64,000 nt of DNA. It comes from Babesia bovis T2Bo (Eukaryota; Apicomplexa; Aconoidasida; Piroplasmida; Babesiidae). Every line of letters begins with the position of its first letter. Positions within the stretch are counted from its first letter, which is position 1. The stretch is from positions 496,001 to 560,000 of the forward strand of contig NC_010574.1 in the NCBI RefSeq assembly GCF_000165395.2. Reading direction: 5' to 3'. The position numbers and the translations under genes were made by a program. Below the pieces are notes generated by a model. It did not search any database, was not told where the DNA came from, and saw only the letters and a list, made by a program, of their open reading frames with translations. Positions 23,502 through 33,859 of this stretch are shown here, one piece after another.

Positions 23502-25007
23502 ATGTCCACAGTAACTGCCAACCTTGTACCAATGTCTAAAATTAACTCACAAGAATCAGCCAATGTGCTGCGTAATTTCGTTAAAGTGGGCATATCCTCA
23601 ATCGCGTACCTCAGAAACCTGTTTGCTGAATGCGCCTTCGAAGATACTGTAGTAGGAGGCCTACAACTAAAGAGACTTACACGAGCTGTACCCGAATCGG
23701 CAGCATTACTCGATTGGATTGATGAAGGAGTATTCGATGCAATGGGCAAGGAATACCTAAAGGAACTAGTAGTTACCATACATAACAGCGAACACGTTCC
23801 ACTAGAGTCCTACACCTTCGCTCTGCAGTATGCAGGAAATACAGGTGAATGCTCAGTACAACTTTCAGTTGGCCATTTTGATGGCTCCACAGATAACGGT
23901 ATGTAAAGACAATGTTCTATCCATACATTAACAAACGGGGGAAATGTATAAATGATTCCACGCGGCTATCATTGTCCTCCATGTATACAGATGCACAAGT
24001 AGTGAAGTGATGGTACCATTTTGTGAGATTACATGTAATACGTGCGCTGGTCTTACACGGGTAGTATCCAGTGATCTACAGTATAATGGACACGGGAGGT
24101 ATAGTACCCTAACAAGGAATACTAGTATATCTAGGCAAGACCCTACATTAGATTTAATTCCCATCCTACTCTATATGTGTGTTTTTTCATCGTACAATAA
24201 TTGTGCCCACCATGCATATCGACCTCATAGTTCACAGCGAAACAAAGAAACGGCCGAGATAATCCAATTAGCACACCAGTGACTGAACCTGTGGTGATCA
24301 ACAATGATAAGGAAGAAGTTAAAAGACAAACTATAAATGTATTGAGGGACCTAGTACTACTGGCCCAATCACTCTCTCCACTACCTGATAATAGGTACCT
24401 CTCAATGATGCTGTTCTACTATGAGGATCGAGTACCAAAAGACTATGACCCGCCACACTTTCGTACAGCATCTGATGCCGACTTCCGTGGTATTGAAATA
24501 TCAAATCTAGAGCAGCAAGTAGGTGAACTCGAAACGGGGCACCATAACCTCGCTGTGGATGTGCGTAGCTGCTGCTACCTAGATGACAACGTAACCACAT
24601 ACAAAACAAATGGAAAGTCATTGGATACCTTAACACGAAGACAATCAATAAGTTGTAATGAATATGCACCAAGAGCCGCTAGAGAATACAGTGCAGGCCA
24701 TCGTGCTGTTACAAACTCGCCATATGGAACAGGAATGCATAGTAAAGACAACACTCGTGTAGCCCAACCACGATCCACAGTGACTAACCGGAACAACATT
24801 CTAGACCTACTGAAACGCAGCCATATAATTGCCACCAAAACTAAATACGTCAACAAGGAATGCCTCATCAGAGAGTTGGGAATTGATGACAATCTGGCCA
24901 AGGCAATATTTAAAAAGTAAGTCACAAGAATCTAATACAATACCTACAGAATGATTGAATATGGATATATAGAGCCCAGGTTCGTCAAGGGTAAGGGATA
25001 CATGTAA
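23502..25007 (+). CDS. HOP1: HORMA-domain meiotic chromosome protein (Hop1/HORMAD-like)
   Basis: Predicted 363 residues from exons 23502-23898, 24280-24916 and 24950-25007. The first exon begins a HORMA domain (VKVGISSIAYLRNLFAE, YLKELVVTIHN, ESYTFALQY). The second completes it with a HORMAD-like segment (QTINVLRDLVLLAQSLSPL, MMLFYYEDRVPKDYDPPHF). The C-terminus, after a polar linker, carries a short winged-helix-like region (ILDLLKRSHIIATKTKYV, KAIFKKMIEYGYIE). Hop1-type proteins coat meiotic chromosome axes and promote inter-homologue recombination. The first intron is long for this window (381 nt) and contains no gene I support. The last stop may instead sit in a further exon, because GTAAGT overlaps the TAA. 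Confidence 0.85.
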
Positions 25008-25369
25008 GTGCTAAGTTGATAACATAATGCCACCCAGGAGTAAATGTTTCGAAACGTTACCAAACGATGACACAACCCAACCAACGACAAAAGGTACATC
25101 GTAGCCCAACCTGTTGCCATGATAAAGCGAAAGTAAATAAGATGTATAGTAACAGGATTCTAAAGATGAATGCGAAGTCTATGAAAAGAGATCATCTCTT
25201 TGGACACTCAACACATCCTGGTTAACTTGATTACTGAAAAACGAAAACTGTTTTTCAACCAATAGATATTACAGTTCCAAACTCTGAAAGGTATATCTAA
25301 TCATAATTTAAAAAACGATAATGCTCGTATCTATTGAATTACATTAAATAGCGATATGTTGCCAGCGTT
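25008..25369. other. Intergenic between convergent genes
   Basis: About 360 bp of AT-rich sequence between the HORMA gene and GAR1. Nothing recognisable; presumably both 3' UTRs. Confidence 0.35.
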
Positions 25370-26050
25370 TTAATGGCCACGACCACGGAAGCCGCTACCC
25401 CTGCCACGGGACATAGTACCCCTAAAGGACATAGAATTACCCCTGCCCAAACCAAATGAACCGCCACGTCCACCGCGACCGATACCTGGACGTTTAAAGG
25501 ATTTGTCTTTTATGACAGAACGCTTCTTATGCCCCAAGAGGGATGATGGAGTTTTAGAGGTGAATCTTGATACCGGTAAAGTTTGCTGAGGATCAATGTA
25601 CACCATAGAATCCTTAGCAAAAGACTTGGCCTTAAAACCGTCAAGCAGCGATACAGAAAAAAACTGAATGGATAATTAACACCTAGCATCTAACTTACGT
25701 ATTCGTTTATCGGACCTAGAATCTCATCAACCTTGCCAATTTCCTGCTTGTTGGCCAAAAAGATGCGACCATTAAAATATGGTACGCAAGTTGATAGCTT
25801 GCTTTTGATCAACAGTTGCTCCTCGCAGTCATGAATCACGGTTCCAGCCTCTACAACATGTATATTTACACATAGACCCGCATACCTATAACCTCAGCAG
25901 GCGGTCCGCTGTAACCTAAATACACATATACGATATCTTCCATATACAAAAGCTACCTTGATAACCGCCAGAGCCGCCTCTGCCTCCCCTTCCACCGCGC
26001 TTGGCACTCAAGCCACCGCCGCGGCCGCTACCTCTACCACGCGACAGCAT
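25370..26050 (-). CDS. GAR1: H/ACA snoRNP subunit GAR1
   Basis: Nucleolar protein of the box H/ACA complex that pseudouridylates rRNA. Exons 26050-25957, 25915-25886, 25850-25699 and 25663-25370 give 189 residues. Both ends are Gly/Arg-rich GAR tails: RGRGSGRGGG at the N-terminus and GIGRGGRGGSFGLGRG to the C-terminal GFRGRGH. The core beta-barrel reads EAGTVIHDCEEQLLIKS, PYFNGRIFLANKQEIGKVDE, ILGPINEYFFSVSL and KDSMVYIDPQQTLPVSRF, matching the GAR1 fold in order and length. Introns are 35-42 nt. Its start faces the RNA methyltransferase gene, another RNA-modification function, across about 240 bp, so co-expression is plausible. Confidence 0.94.
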
Positions 26051-26292
26051 TAAAACTACACCTTCAATCCGATCAATCAAACAAGTATTTACATCATAGT
26101 TGGACTTATCTATCTGCCAAAGGCTTCAAGAAATACATGGGAAGACCCCCATCCTAGACTACAAGAAACTAACATGAATCTATATAGCCCCTTTAAATAT
26201 CAATCGGAAACATTCAAATCAGTTAGAAGACAGCTGTACAGCATTCCTTGGCCTAGTGTGTAGCATGGTTGCAATTGGAAGAGCCGTACTCA

Positions 26293-27041
26293 ATGAGAGC
26301 CTTCAAAGTACGCAACCCAGCAACCACGCACAGCGCTGAGTGGATTCGCCGCCAAATTACAGATCACTACACAAAGAAGGCACAAGTGGTATGTTGCAAC
26401 TAATCACCCTAAGCCATATACAGGATCAATATCGCAGTAGAGCAGCGTATAAGTTACAGGAACTGGATGACCGATACCTTCTGTTCCGTAAAAACCAGAT
26501 AATCGTAGAACTAGGATGTTACCCAGGTGGTTGGGCACAGGTGTGTCTAGAGCGGTCTTTAACAGGTGCCTCCAACTCCAAAGTTATAGGTATAGATCGC
26601 TTGCATATGGACCATATCGCTAATTATGACTTTATCAAAGGAGATATAAATGATCAAAGTACACAAGCACAACTGTTCAGCGCACTCCAAGGTGCCAAAG
26701 CAGACTTGGTGCTCAGCGATCTGGCACCCTCCTGTACAGGTATAAAGCAAGACGACCACTTGAACTCCACGGAACTCTGTATGCAGGCAGCGGCACTTAT
26801 GGAACGTATCATCGCAGTCAATGGCTCTTTCGTTGTCAAAATATTCATGGGAGGCCAATTGAATAACTATCGCACATATCTACAGTCCCAGTTCAACACC
26901 GTACACTCAGCTAAACCACAAGCGTCGCGCTCGGAATCTCGCGAAATGTACTTTGTCTGCAAGGGCTTCCTAGGAACTCGCAATATAGCTGGCGATGTGC
27001 AGATCCGAGGCAGCTACTATCCCAAAGAAGGTAGATTATAA
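26293..27041 (+). CDS. FtsJ/RrmJ-type rRNA 2'-O-methyltransferase
   Basis: Predicted 237 residues from two exons, 26293-26388 and 26424-27041; the 35-nt intron joins KKAQV to DQYRSRAAYKLQEL. The SAM-binding motif I is IIVELGCYPGGWAQV. The K-D-K-E tetrad of RrmJ enzymes appears to be present: Lys in SRAAYKLQE, Asp in LVLSDLAPSCTG, Lys in SFVVKIFMG, Glu in SRSESREMYFVCKGF. Length is close to bacterial RrmJ and the mitochondrial Mrm2, much shorter than Spb1, so organellar large-subunit rRNA is the likely substrate. I chose 26293 because the upstream in-frame ATG at 26265 is in a different frame and hits a stop. Confidence 0.9.
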
Positions 27042-27540
27042 TGCAGTCAAGAAATCTATAGGTTTTACTGAGAAGTGGTTCTATTGCGCCATAAAAATAA
27101 GTGCCTTTGGAAGTTCAGAGGTAGGCACTTTGGGAAAACCTCAGTCAATCGATAACTGGGTAATATGGCCATGTGGTTTGGTGAACTGCTTTGAAAATAG
27201 AAGCACCCATTTAAACATAGTACCATACAGTTTAATTGTAAAACAAAATACTATTTATAATAGGTTTTTGGCGATATAAAAAAGAAAGTCGTAGGTTTAA
27301 TCATGGCAAACAGAGGTAGACGTTTTGCCATGTTAATGAGTGGTATCCATGTAGGCCGGAGATATACTTTAAATACGGTGTACTTCCCCGTTAATGCTAA
27401 TATGACACTCCCAGCTTGCGTGAAAGTCGCCAGGTATATTAGAATCAGCAACCCCTCTACCAACTCAGGATGCGTTCTTTACCACTCGAATCACGATAGT
27501 GCAGCATTGTTAACTACGTTTTTCTGAAATAGTCATTAGT
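27042..27540. other. Intergenic between convergent genes
   Basis: About 500 bp. A 74-codon plus-strand ORF at 27303-27527 is present but has no recognisable similarity and is treated as spurious. Otherwise AT-rich UTR-like sequence. Confidence 0.35.
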
Positions 27541-29322
27541 TTATGTCGGCATAGTAATACCGCGCGTCTTTAGCTTGCCTTCGTAGAATTGGTCAATCAT
27601 TGCCAAAATGGAGTCTTTGTCAATGGCATTCATCTTAGGGTCGTAGTGGACTTTCTGCGTCAGCAAGTCTAGGATAACTACCTGTGGCTTGGAATTGCGC
27701 TCACAACCACAAATGGTGCGAACGGCATCATTGCGTTTATCCTTCACACGTGAGACGAAAAACTTAAGCTCTCGGCCTTTACGAGTGGATCCATGACCCT
27801 CGGCTGCCTTGGAAAGCTGTAATAACAGTTCACTCTGGTCCTCTCCAGAAACGTCATCCATAAATAAAATGACCACAGGCTGGTGAGCAAAGGCATCAAC
27901 ATTGACGGAAACATCCTCAACAAACTGTCGTCCAGATCGCTGCAAATAAGACTCATAAGGCAAGGCATTAGCTCCACGGTCAGCCTCAACATAGAAGCGC
28001 CCATCAGGAGTGATGACATTTCCACTCGGATCAAGGAGTATCAGAGCAGGCATCAAAGGAACTTTCAAAAACTGCTGAAGAAGCATGCGAGAGTCCGAAT
28101 CCTGATATGGAATAGACAACCAATTGCCATTGCTGTCGTAGAGTTCCTTCTCAAAGTCGTCCTCAGTTTTGTCATTAGAAACATAGATGACCTCAAATCG
28201 GCCGTCTGTCTTCTCGTTAACAGCCCTGTGGTACTCCTGTAGTTTTTCACTGAAGTCCTTACTAGATTTAGTCCACCCAGCTCCAAAGTATAGACCGACT
28301 ATCTTGCCATCTAACGCAGACTTTGGAACCATCTGATTATTACCATTTATCAGGGTATCTGGAAGCAAGTCCAACGCACTCTCGATCTTCCACGGGAAGT
28401 CATTCGGTCGGTGAGCCATGTGATATAAGGCTCGGTCATTGATCACTGAACCATCAGAATTCACTAAGACCACACTAGGAATGCCGGTAATGTCATATAG
28501 CTGACATAAATGCGATATACGTGATTTGTCATCAAAGGGAAGAGCGTACCAAGGCATGTCCTTAAAGTGATCTACACCGTCAACCTGCTTTTGATCCACG
28601 TTAACATACACTACCTGGAATTTACGGCCACTGGCCTGCACAGATTCCTGTATGCGCATCAAATTAGATGTGAAATCCTTATAACCCTTCTCCTTAAGCA
28701 TCTTTTGAACGTTGTTTGAGTGGAAATAAAGCGCTGTAACTGAACCCTCTTCAATGGCTTCGCCAATAGGTATACGGCGTATATTGAGCTTTAAAATACC
28801 TCGTATCCACGAACATCGCTCAAATAATGGCAAAAATAAAGCACGTATAATGTCAAATACAGTTCGTGACCTACTGCCCACACGATGGTGATCATCTTTA
28901 GTATATAGAACATGACCTAATACACTTGAAATGCCAGGCGCGTCCTTTCTAATGTATTTTCCATATAGGTGGTGCCATAAGAGACGTTTTATGTAAGCGT
29001 AACATAGCGCTGAAGCCAATGCAGTGGTACCGGCAACGGCCACAGCCTTCCGAACGTTGGAGTTCTCCAAGGGAGCGAATAATACCCGAGTAGGCAGATT
29101 CTGCTCAGAAGTTTCCGGTAATTTGGCATGTCCAACCAGCATTTGAGGATCACGGGAAAAGAAGGCACTGTGTAGTCTAGGTCCCGCAAGTTTCATAGGC
29201 CCCAATAGGCGGTTAGGACAATTGGGACGTTTCTCCAACCGCCCTTCTACCAACCCACCAGGTGTGTGCGATAAAGCAGCTGTAAGAACAGCGATTAAGA
29301 CGGTTCTCAACATCAACAGCAT
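27541..29322 (-). CDS. Secreted nucleoredoxin-like protein with three thioredoxin-fold domains lacking CXXC
   Basis: 593 residues in one exon. An N-terminal hydrophobic signal sequence (about residues 1-20) is followed by a basic, Ser/Pro-containing stretch that could be a plastid transit region, then a membrane-type segment at about 93-112. Three thioredoxin-like domains follow: about 190-320 (VTALYFHSN, ITGIPSVVLVNSDGSVI), 335-465 (VGLYFGAGWTKSSKDFSEKL, PALILLDPSGNVIT) and 480-590 (PVVILFMDDVSG, FFVSRVKD, PQVVILDL). The domain order and the WxxxxxF helix start are those of nucleoredoxin/tryparedoxin. The active-site CPPC position is TKSS in domain 2 and has no cysteines in domain 1, so disulfide exchange at the usual site is not expected. 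Secretory-pathway or apicoplast placement is inferred. Confidence 0.75.
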   Translation of the reverse strand: MLLMLRTVLIAVLTAALSHTPGGLVEGRLEKRPNCPNRLLGPMKLAGPRLHSAFFSRDPQMLVGHAKLPETSEQNLPTRVLFAPLENSNVRKAVAVAGTTALASALCYAYIKRLLWHHLYGKYIRKDAPGISSVLGHVLYTKDDHHRVGSRSRTVFDIIRALFLPLFERCSWIRGILKLNIRRIPIGEAIEEGSVTALYFHSNNVQKMLKEKGYKDFTSNLMRIQESVQASGRKFQVVYVNVDQKQVDGVDHFKDMPWYALPFDDKSRISHLCQLYDITGIPSVVLVNSDGSVINDRALYHMAHRPNDFPWKIESALDLLPDTLINGNNQMVPKSALDGKIVGLYFGAGWTKSSKDFSEKLQEYHRAVNEKTDGRFEVIYVSNDKTEDDFEKELYDSNGNWLSIPYQDSDSRMLLQQFLKVPLMPALILLDPSGNVITPDGRFYVEADRGANALPYESYLQRSGRQFVEDVSVNVDAFAHQPVVILFMDDVSGEDQSELLLQLSKAAEGHGSTRKGRELKFFVSRVKDKRNDAVRTICGCERNSKPQVVILDLLTQKVHYDPKMNAIDKDSILAMIDQFYEGKLKTRGITMPT

Positions 29323-30091
29323 GTTGTCGACAACGCTCTATATACAACCGTGTCTAAAATAAGTATAGGTTTATAAACTAGCCTATATACCATCGCAAGG
29401 GTGTGTATACGAAGAAGGCTAAAATATTGTGTCATATATATGTCAAAGATGTTCAATTACGTCATTAAACTTGTGTGGCGATGCCATGGAATCCTCTAAT
29501 ACGTTAGGTACTATTTACCTTTCAAATGCACGTAACAGTGAAGGCTCTACTTTAATGTGCGCTATGTTATTAAAACAAACAAGGAAGTGCTGGTTTTAGC
29601 TACCTTCTAATATCATATCCCTTTACACACCTTAACAAACTGTAACCCTGCTATTATACATCATGCCTCTTCAATAAGATTTTATACAGATGCATATACT
29701 CACTGGTTTGTGTATTTTAGTGCGCCAAAGTATCAGGGTAGTAAACCACAGTCTAGGCCAGTAACCAATAGCTATAGATTCATAAGACAATAGGTACAAG
29801 TAATTAGGAATATAGAATATTCATTGGTATATTATTTCGTGTAAATCTATGTTTTAAAAATGCAGTTCGAAAAGTAAATATATTGTCATACGATGGAGTA
29901 CTAGGTCTATGTGCGGCTGTGTAAAAGTTACATATCAGTTATTAACAAGGAACCCCTGTATGACAATTGCATTCGGCCACTTGGTAATGGTCCTAAATAC
30001 ATTGTTATGCATATGATTTATCGGGTGTGCCCTAGGTTGTAGAGAAAAGAAGCCAAGCGGTGACATGGTAAAGAGGAACGAGCGATAACCC
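29323..30091. other. Intergenic, divergent promoter region
   Basis: About 770 bp, strongly AT-rich, between divergent genes. No ORF of note and no tRNA-like fold seen by eye. Confidence 0.35.
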
Positions 30092-31918
30092 TTGAAGCTA
30101 CACAAATGCATCAATATGAGAGCTTTTATGCATAATAAGCTTTCACAACAACAGTTGGTAGACGAAGATAATGTCATTGGAGAGATTCTAGAAGACATTG
30201 AGTGCATCAACATCGATGATGATGCCTCACGGTCGTACGATGATCTTAATGATGACACTTTTGGCGATGGCGCCGATGCAACATGGGACCCTACAGAGAC
30301 ATTTAAGGAGGCTGAGAAGCCTCATGTAAGACGCAGGGGTAATAAGGAACTTGTTAAGTGTGAGCTTTTTGACTTTCCCGAGCCACAGCCAGTTGTCCAA
30401 CGTAACAGAAGACAAATGAATACACGTCAACCAAAGGATCGTGATGATATGTTGGAAAGCAAGGATAAATCTAACGTGTCACAACGCAAGGATGGTAATA
30501 TGGATAATGGAGTCTCAGGACAACGCAAGTTGAGGTCACCCAGGAATCAAACACCTAGAACAGAATTTACCACTGAGATGGAATACAGGGGATCTTTCAC
30601 AAATGATTTGTCCAAATATATCAAGTTGGGGATGTTCGCGCTTAATAATCATCTGCTACATCTAGTCCACTCAGGAATAACCACATCGCACCATAGATGG
30701 CATCTAATGGAAAAGACATTGGAACGTCACGCAAGTGGAATTGAACGCACAAAGGAAAATATGCAAAAGGAACTGTTCATGGATGACCAAGCGTTTGACC
30801 AAATATTGCGCATACACCTGACACAAATTTGTAAGGACCCCCGTCTACAGAGCTATACTGGTCGTTGGAACACCAGGCACTTGAACATGCAAAAGGGGCA
30901 ACAAGGCACCGCTTCGGAGACTGAAGAAAAGAGTAATGGTGTTGAAGAAATTCCTTTCGTAGAAAAAAAGATCGAAGTTAACCCTAACAGATTTGGTAAG
31001 ACAAGTGCCGCCTCGGTGAGATATGGTCGCAAATTAATACGCCTTAGCGATATAGATACATCAGTAGTGAAGGATGGGCCCGTAAGCAAAGATCGACAGC
31101 TGCGTGAAACTATAGAGCGTGGATATGAAGCGTTGTATATGCTTTGCGATATCGAGGAAGATATCGAACAGTGCCCAATGAACCACGTTGCAGCATTGGA
31201 TAAAATGCAAAAGGACCGCGAGGGAAAACTAAATGAACTTTTTGTATCGCTTACTACGGGCGATGTGGGAATAGAGGATATCATGGACCTGAACAAAGGT
31301 CGCATACTAATGATCAAACTAGGGAGGAAACTAAGTATCGAAACCAAGCTGCAGTTGGCGTGCTCCATTGTCAGATGTTCATCATTTTTCGCAAAGATAT
31401 GTGCAGAAGTAGACGTAGTTCTGTCTGATCTGCCCTCCGTAGTATCCCTAATCCACTTGCTTGCATCATCGTCACAGTTGAAGCCTTTAGTAGCATTCGA
31501 TCATGAAGTAGAATCAGACGATGTAGTTGATGACGCCGTCAGTATACACAGTCGATTGGCCACCGCAAACTCCTTCACAAGGTGCTTCCTATTCATTATC
31601 GAAGCTTTGACAATGACGGGACATCTTTTCCTGCTCACACCAGATGCCGGTGGTCGTGAGACGGCACTGCAAAGATGCTGTAACATGATATTGAAGGGTC
31701 AACAGCTAGCATACTCATTCAAAAGGTTGCTTTCATTAAGAACGGGGGTCATCTTCATGAACGTAGTACTCGAAAGGGCACGTCAAAACCCGATAGCAGT
31801 GGATAAGGATACGATCGATATGATGCTGCATTATACTCTAGAAGTATCGGAATCTATGACGACGAACAGCGAAGAATGGAAATCGTTGGCTTCAACCATC
31901 ATGCAGATGTTTCATTAA
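30092..31918 (+). CDS. PAT1: PAT1-like mRNA decapping activator
   Basis: 608 residues, single exon. The N-terminus carries the PAT1 signature YDDLNDDTFGDGADATWD, comparable to the FNDDTFG element through which PAT1 proteins bind a DDX6/Dhh1-type helicase. A charged, basic low-complexity region follows to about residue 160. The C-terminal half is helical with KGRILMIKLGRKLSIETKLQ, at the position of the PAT1 C-domain element that contacts Lsm1-7 and the decapping complex. PAT1 acts in cytoplasmic P-bodies linking deadenylation to decapping. The start may be the first ATG or the one nine codons later (MRAFMHNKL). It lies near XRN2 and RPN10 but not in an operon sense. Confidence 0.8.
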   Translation: MKLHKCINMRAFMHNKLSQQQLVDEDNVIGEILEDIECINIDDDASRSYDDLNDDTFGDGADATWDPTETFKEAEKPHVRRRGNKELVKCELFDFPEPQPVVQRNRRQMNTRQPKDRDDMLESKDKSNVSQRKDGNMDNGVSGQRKLRSPRNQTPRTEFTTEMEYRGSFTNDLSKYIKLGMFALNNHLLHLVHSGITTSHHRWHLMEKTLERHASGIERTKENMQKELFMDDQAFDQILRIHLTQICKDPRLQSYTGRWNTRHLNMQKGQQGTASETEEKSNGVEEIPFVEKKIEVNPNRFGKTSAASVRYGRKLIRLSDIDTSVVKDGPVSKDRQLRETIERGYEALYMLCDIEEDIEQCPMNHVAALDKMQKDREGKLNELFVSLTTGDVGIEDIMDLNKGRILMIKLGRKLSIETKLQLACSIVRCSSFFAKICAEVDVVLSDLPSVVSLIHLLASSSQLKPLVAFDHEVESDDVVDDAVSIHSRLATANSFTRCFLFIIEALTMTGHLFLLTPDAGGRETALQRCCNMILKGQQLAYSFKRLLSLRTGVIFMNVVLERARQNPIAVDKDTIDMMLHYTLEVSESMTTNSEEWKSLASTIMQMFH

Positions 31919-32585
31919 GGTCCCCGGAATTGAGTTACCATGGATAGGAAAGACCATCACGTCTCTAATCTATCTTCTCCTCGGCTAGTCAATTGTCTGT
32001 GAGGGGATATATTGACTATTGGTTTTATTTCCGCATAACGTATACAACATGTGGACTGCTTTAATGGACAGAGGCATGTTGTCCACATTGAATAATTGCA
32101 TATTAATTTTTAATGTATAATCAATAACCTGTTCCAAATGAGGGAGCACAATTGTCACGTAATTTTAACCGATAATAGTGATTATTCCTGTTCGACATAT
32201 TCCATCCATGAGTCTAGATAACATTGAACAAAAAGAATGTCGAGTAGTGGATGCGCAGCAGTCAAAAGACGTGAAGCATCAAACATTAATCAGGAATCTG
32301 ACATTTCCAAAGATACTACGATATTTGCCTCAGAGAGAATGGTCATGAGCTTTTCAACGGATAATGTCATCAACATGCGGTTTGCGCCAGCAATCTGCAT
32401 GAAATAATGAAGTACCGTCATTGCTCATATGGAGTAGGTATCCAACTATATATCCTATTTGTAGCATTCAATTGTCTACTATGTAGTACCTAATGGAACT
32501 ATTACCCTAGATTCCATTAATGAACGAACACGCAGAGTACGATTGGCAATACGGTAAATATAGTGACTAGATATTATATGCGATG
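31919..32585. other. Intergenic between convergent genes
   Basis: About 670 bp, AT-rich, no ORF or RNA gene supported. Confidence 0.35.
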
Positions 32586-33214
32586 TTAATCCCCTTTATC
32601 TCGCGACTTTTTTGCAGATTTGCGATTCATTTTCTGCAAAACCTGTATAGCCGCCGGCCTTACACCACCGGCAGCTCCTTTGAGAAGGCCTTGTTGACGC
32701 ATCTCCTGATAACGCTCGTAAAGTTCATGGTGTTTCTGGCCACCAAAAAGGCCGTATTCAACACAATATACAACGGCCAAGACACTATTGGGGTGCGCCT
32801 CTAATAAACTCTCGTAGAATCCACGTGTACCGTCCCCCTGCATAATATATTAACGAGCAAAGCAGATATACCTTAGGGGGAGTAACATGCTTCTGGCCTA
32901 GCTTAGCGAATATAGATGGTGCAGCTTCAGGCTTTATGTCCGAAAGAGACTTTGACACCTATAGAACAATGTGTATGGAATTAGGTGAGACACACCTTCT
33001 TCTTGCCCTTGTCTTTCGGACCCTCCTTTTTAACTTCTTTACTGTTGCGTTTATCAACATTTTTCTTGCTAGTTTTATCTTTGGCCTTTTCGTTTTCTAC
33101 CGATTTCTTTGGCTTCTTTTTAGAAGCCTCGCTTTCTTTATCTGCCGAACGGCGTTTCTTTTTATCGCCAGTAGCTTCACTATCCGGAGTATTCTTCTCT
33201 TCGTGTTTTCCCAT
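32586..33214 (-). CDS. Lys-rich conserved hypothetical protein
   Basis: Predicted 185 residues from three exons, 33214-32996, 32958-32872 and 32837-32586, all phase 0. The first 75 residues are almost entirely Lys, Glu, Ser and Asp (KKKRRSADKESEASKKK), with several nuclear-localisation-like clusters. The C-terminal part is globular and conserved-looking: GDGTRGFYESLLEAHPNS, AVVYCVEYGLFGG, HELYERYQEMRQQG. It ends in another basic cluster. This pattern, FYESL...P.S.+A..+..YG, recalls small uncharacterised eukaryotic nuclear proteins, but I cannot name the family. Introns are 35-37 nt. Nuclear localisation is inferred from composition alone. Confidence 0.72.
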
Positions 33215-33859
33215 ACTGGCTACAATAATAAAAAAATGATATATATGTCCTTAACTTATCACATCCTTCGTTCCATTGGCCTGACCAACAAGAGCCTCAC
33301 CCATTCCTCACGGGGTAGTGTAAAAACAATACGTTGGTGATAACTCATTCTTTACGTGACCATATGTGTATTGATATTTTAATTGTTTTTAACTAAACCA
33401 GAAGTGGTGAAGTCTTCCTAATATATGTCGATTCAAGGGGAACGTTCCGTTAACCAAAGAGCGGATCCGTCATATTAACAAAGGATTGAACATCTCTTGC
33501 ATTAAATAGTATACTCATTAGTGATACATATTAGCTTGTGGTTACATATTAATGTATATGGTTTGTCTAAACGCAACTTTGTTGATCCAATAGATATATT
33601 AACAGACGGATTAAAAATCTGTTTGATTTCTAACTTGCATTTTATGATCATTGGTGTATCATATTTGTTAGTCAACAGCTTGCTGACCGGAAAATGATAT
33701 ACCCACTCTTACAATAGAAATCCTTTCTCTAGCAAATGGTAAATGACTTGCCGTTGATTTGTATTATAGATACTCTGTTATGATGTGTTACAGTAAAAAC
33801 CTCTAACAAATTAGAGTATAACTTCATTATGAGAGGAAATTTAGCGATGTTTGAAGCTC
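33215..33859. other. Intergenic, no feature recognised
   Basis: About 645 bp between two minus-strand genes. AT-rich; no ORF supported. Confidence 0.35.

Noticed and set aside
24007..24282. 91-codon plus-strand ORF inside the HORMA intron
   Set aside because: No signature, and splicing 23899-24279 out restores a continuous HORMA domain.
27303..27527. 74-codon plus-strand ORF between convergent genes
   Set aside because: No recognisable similarity, no clear domain or targeting features; consistent with chance.
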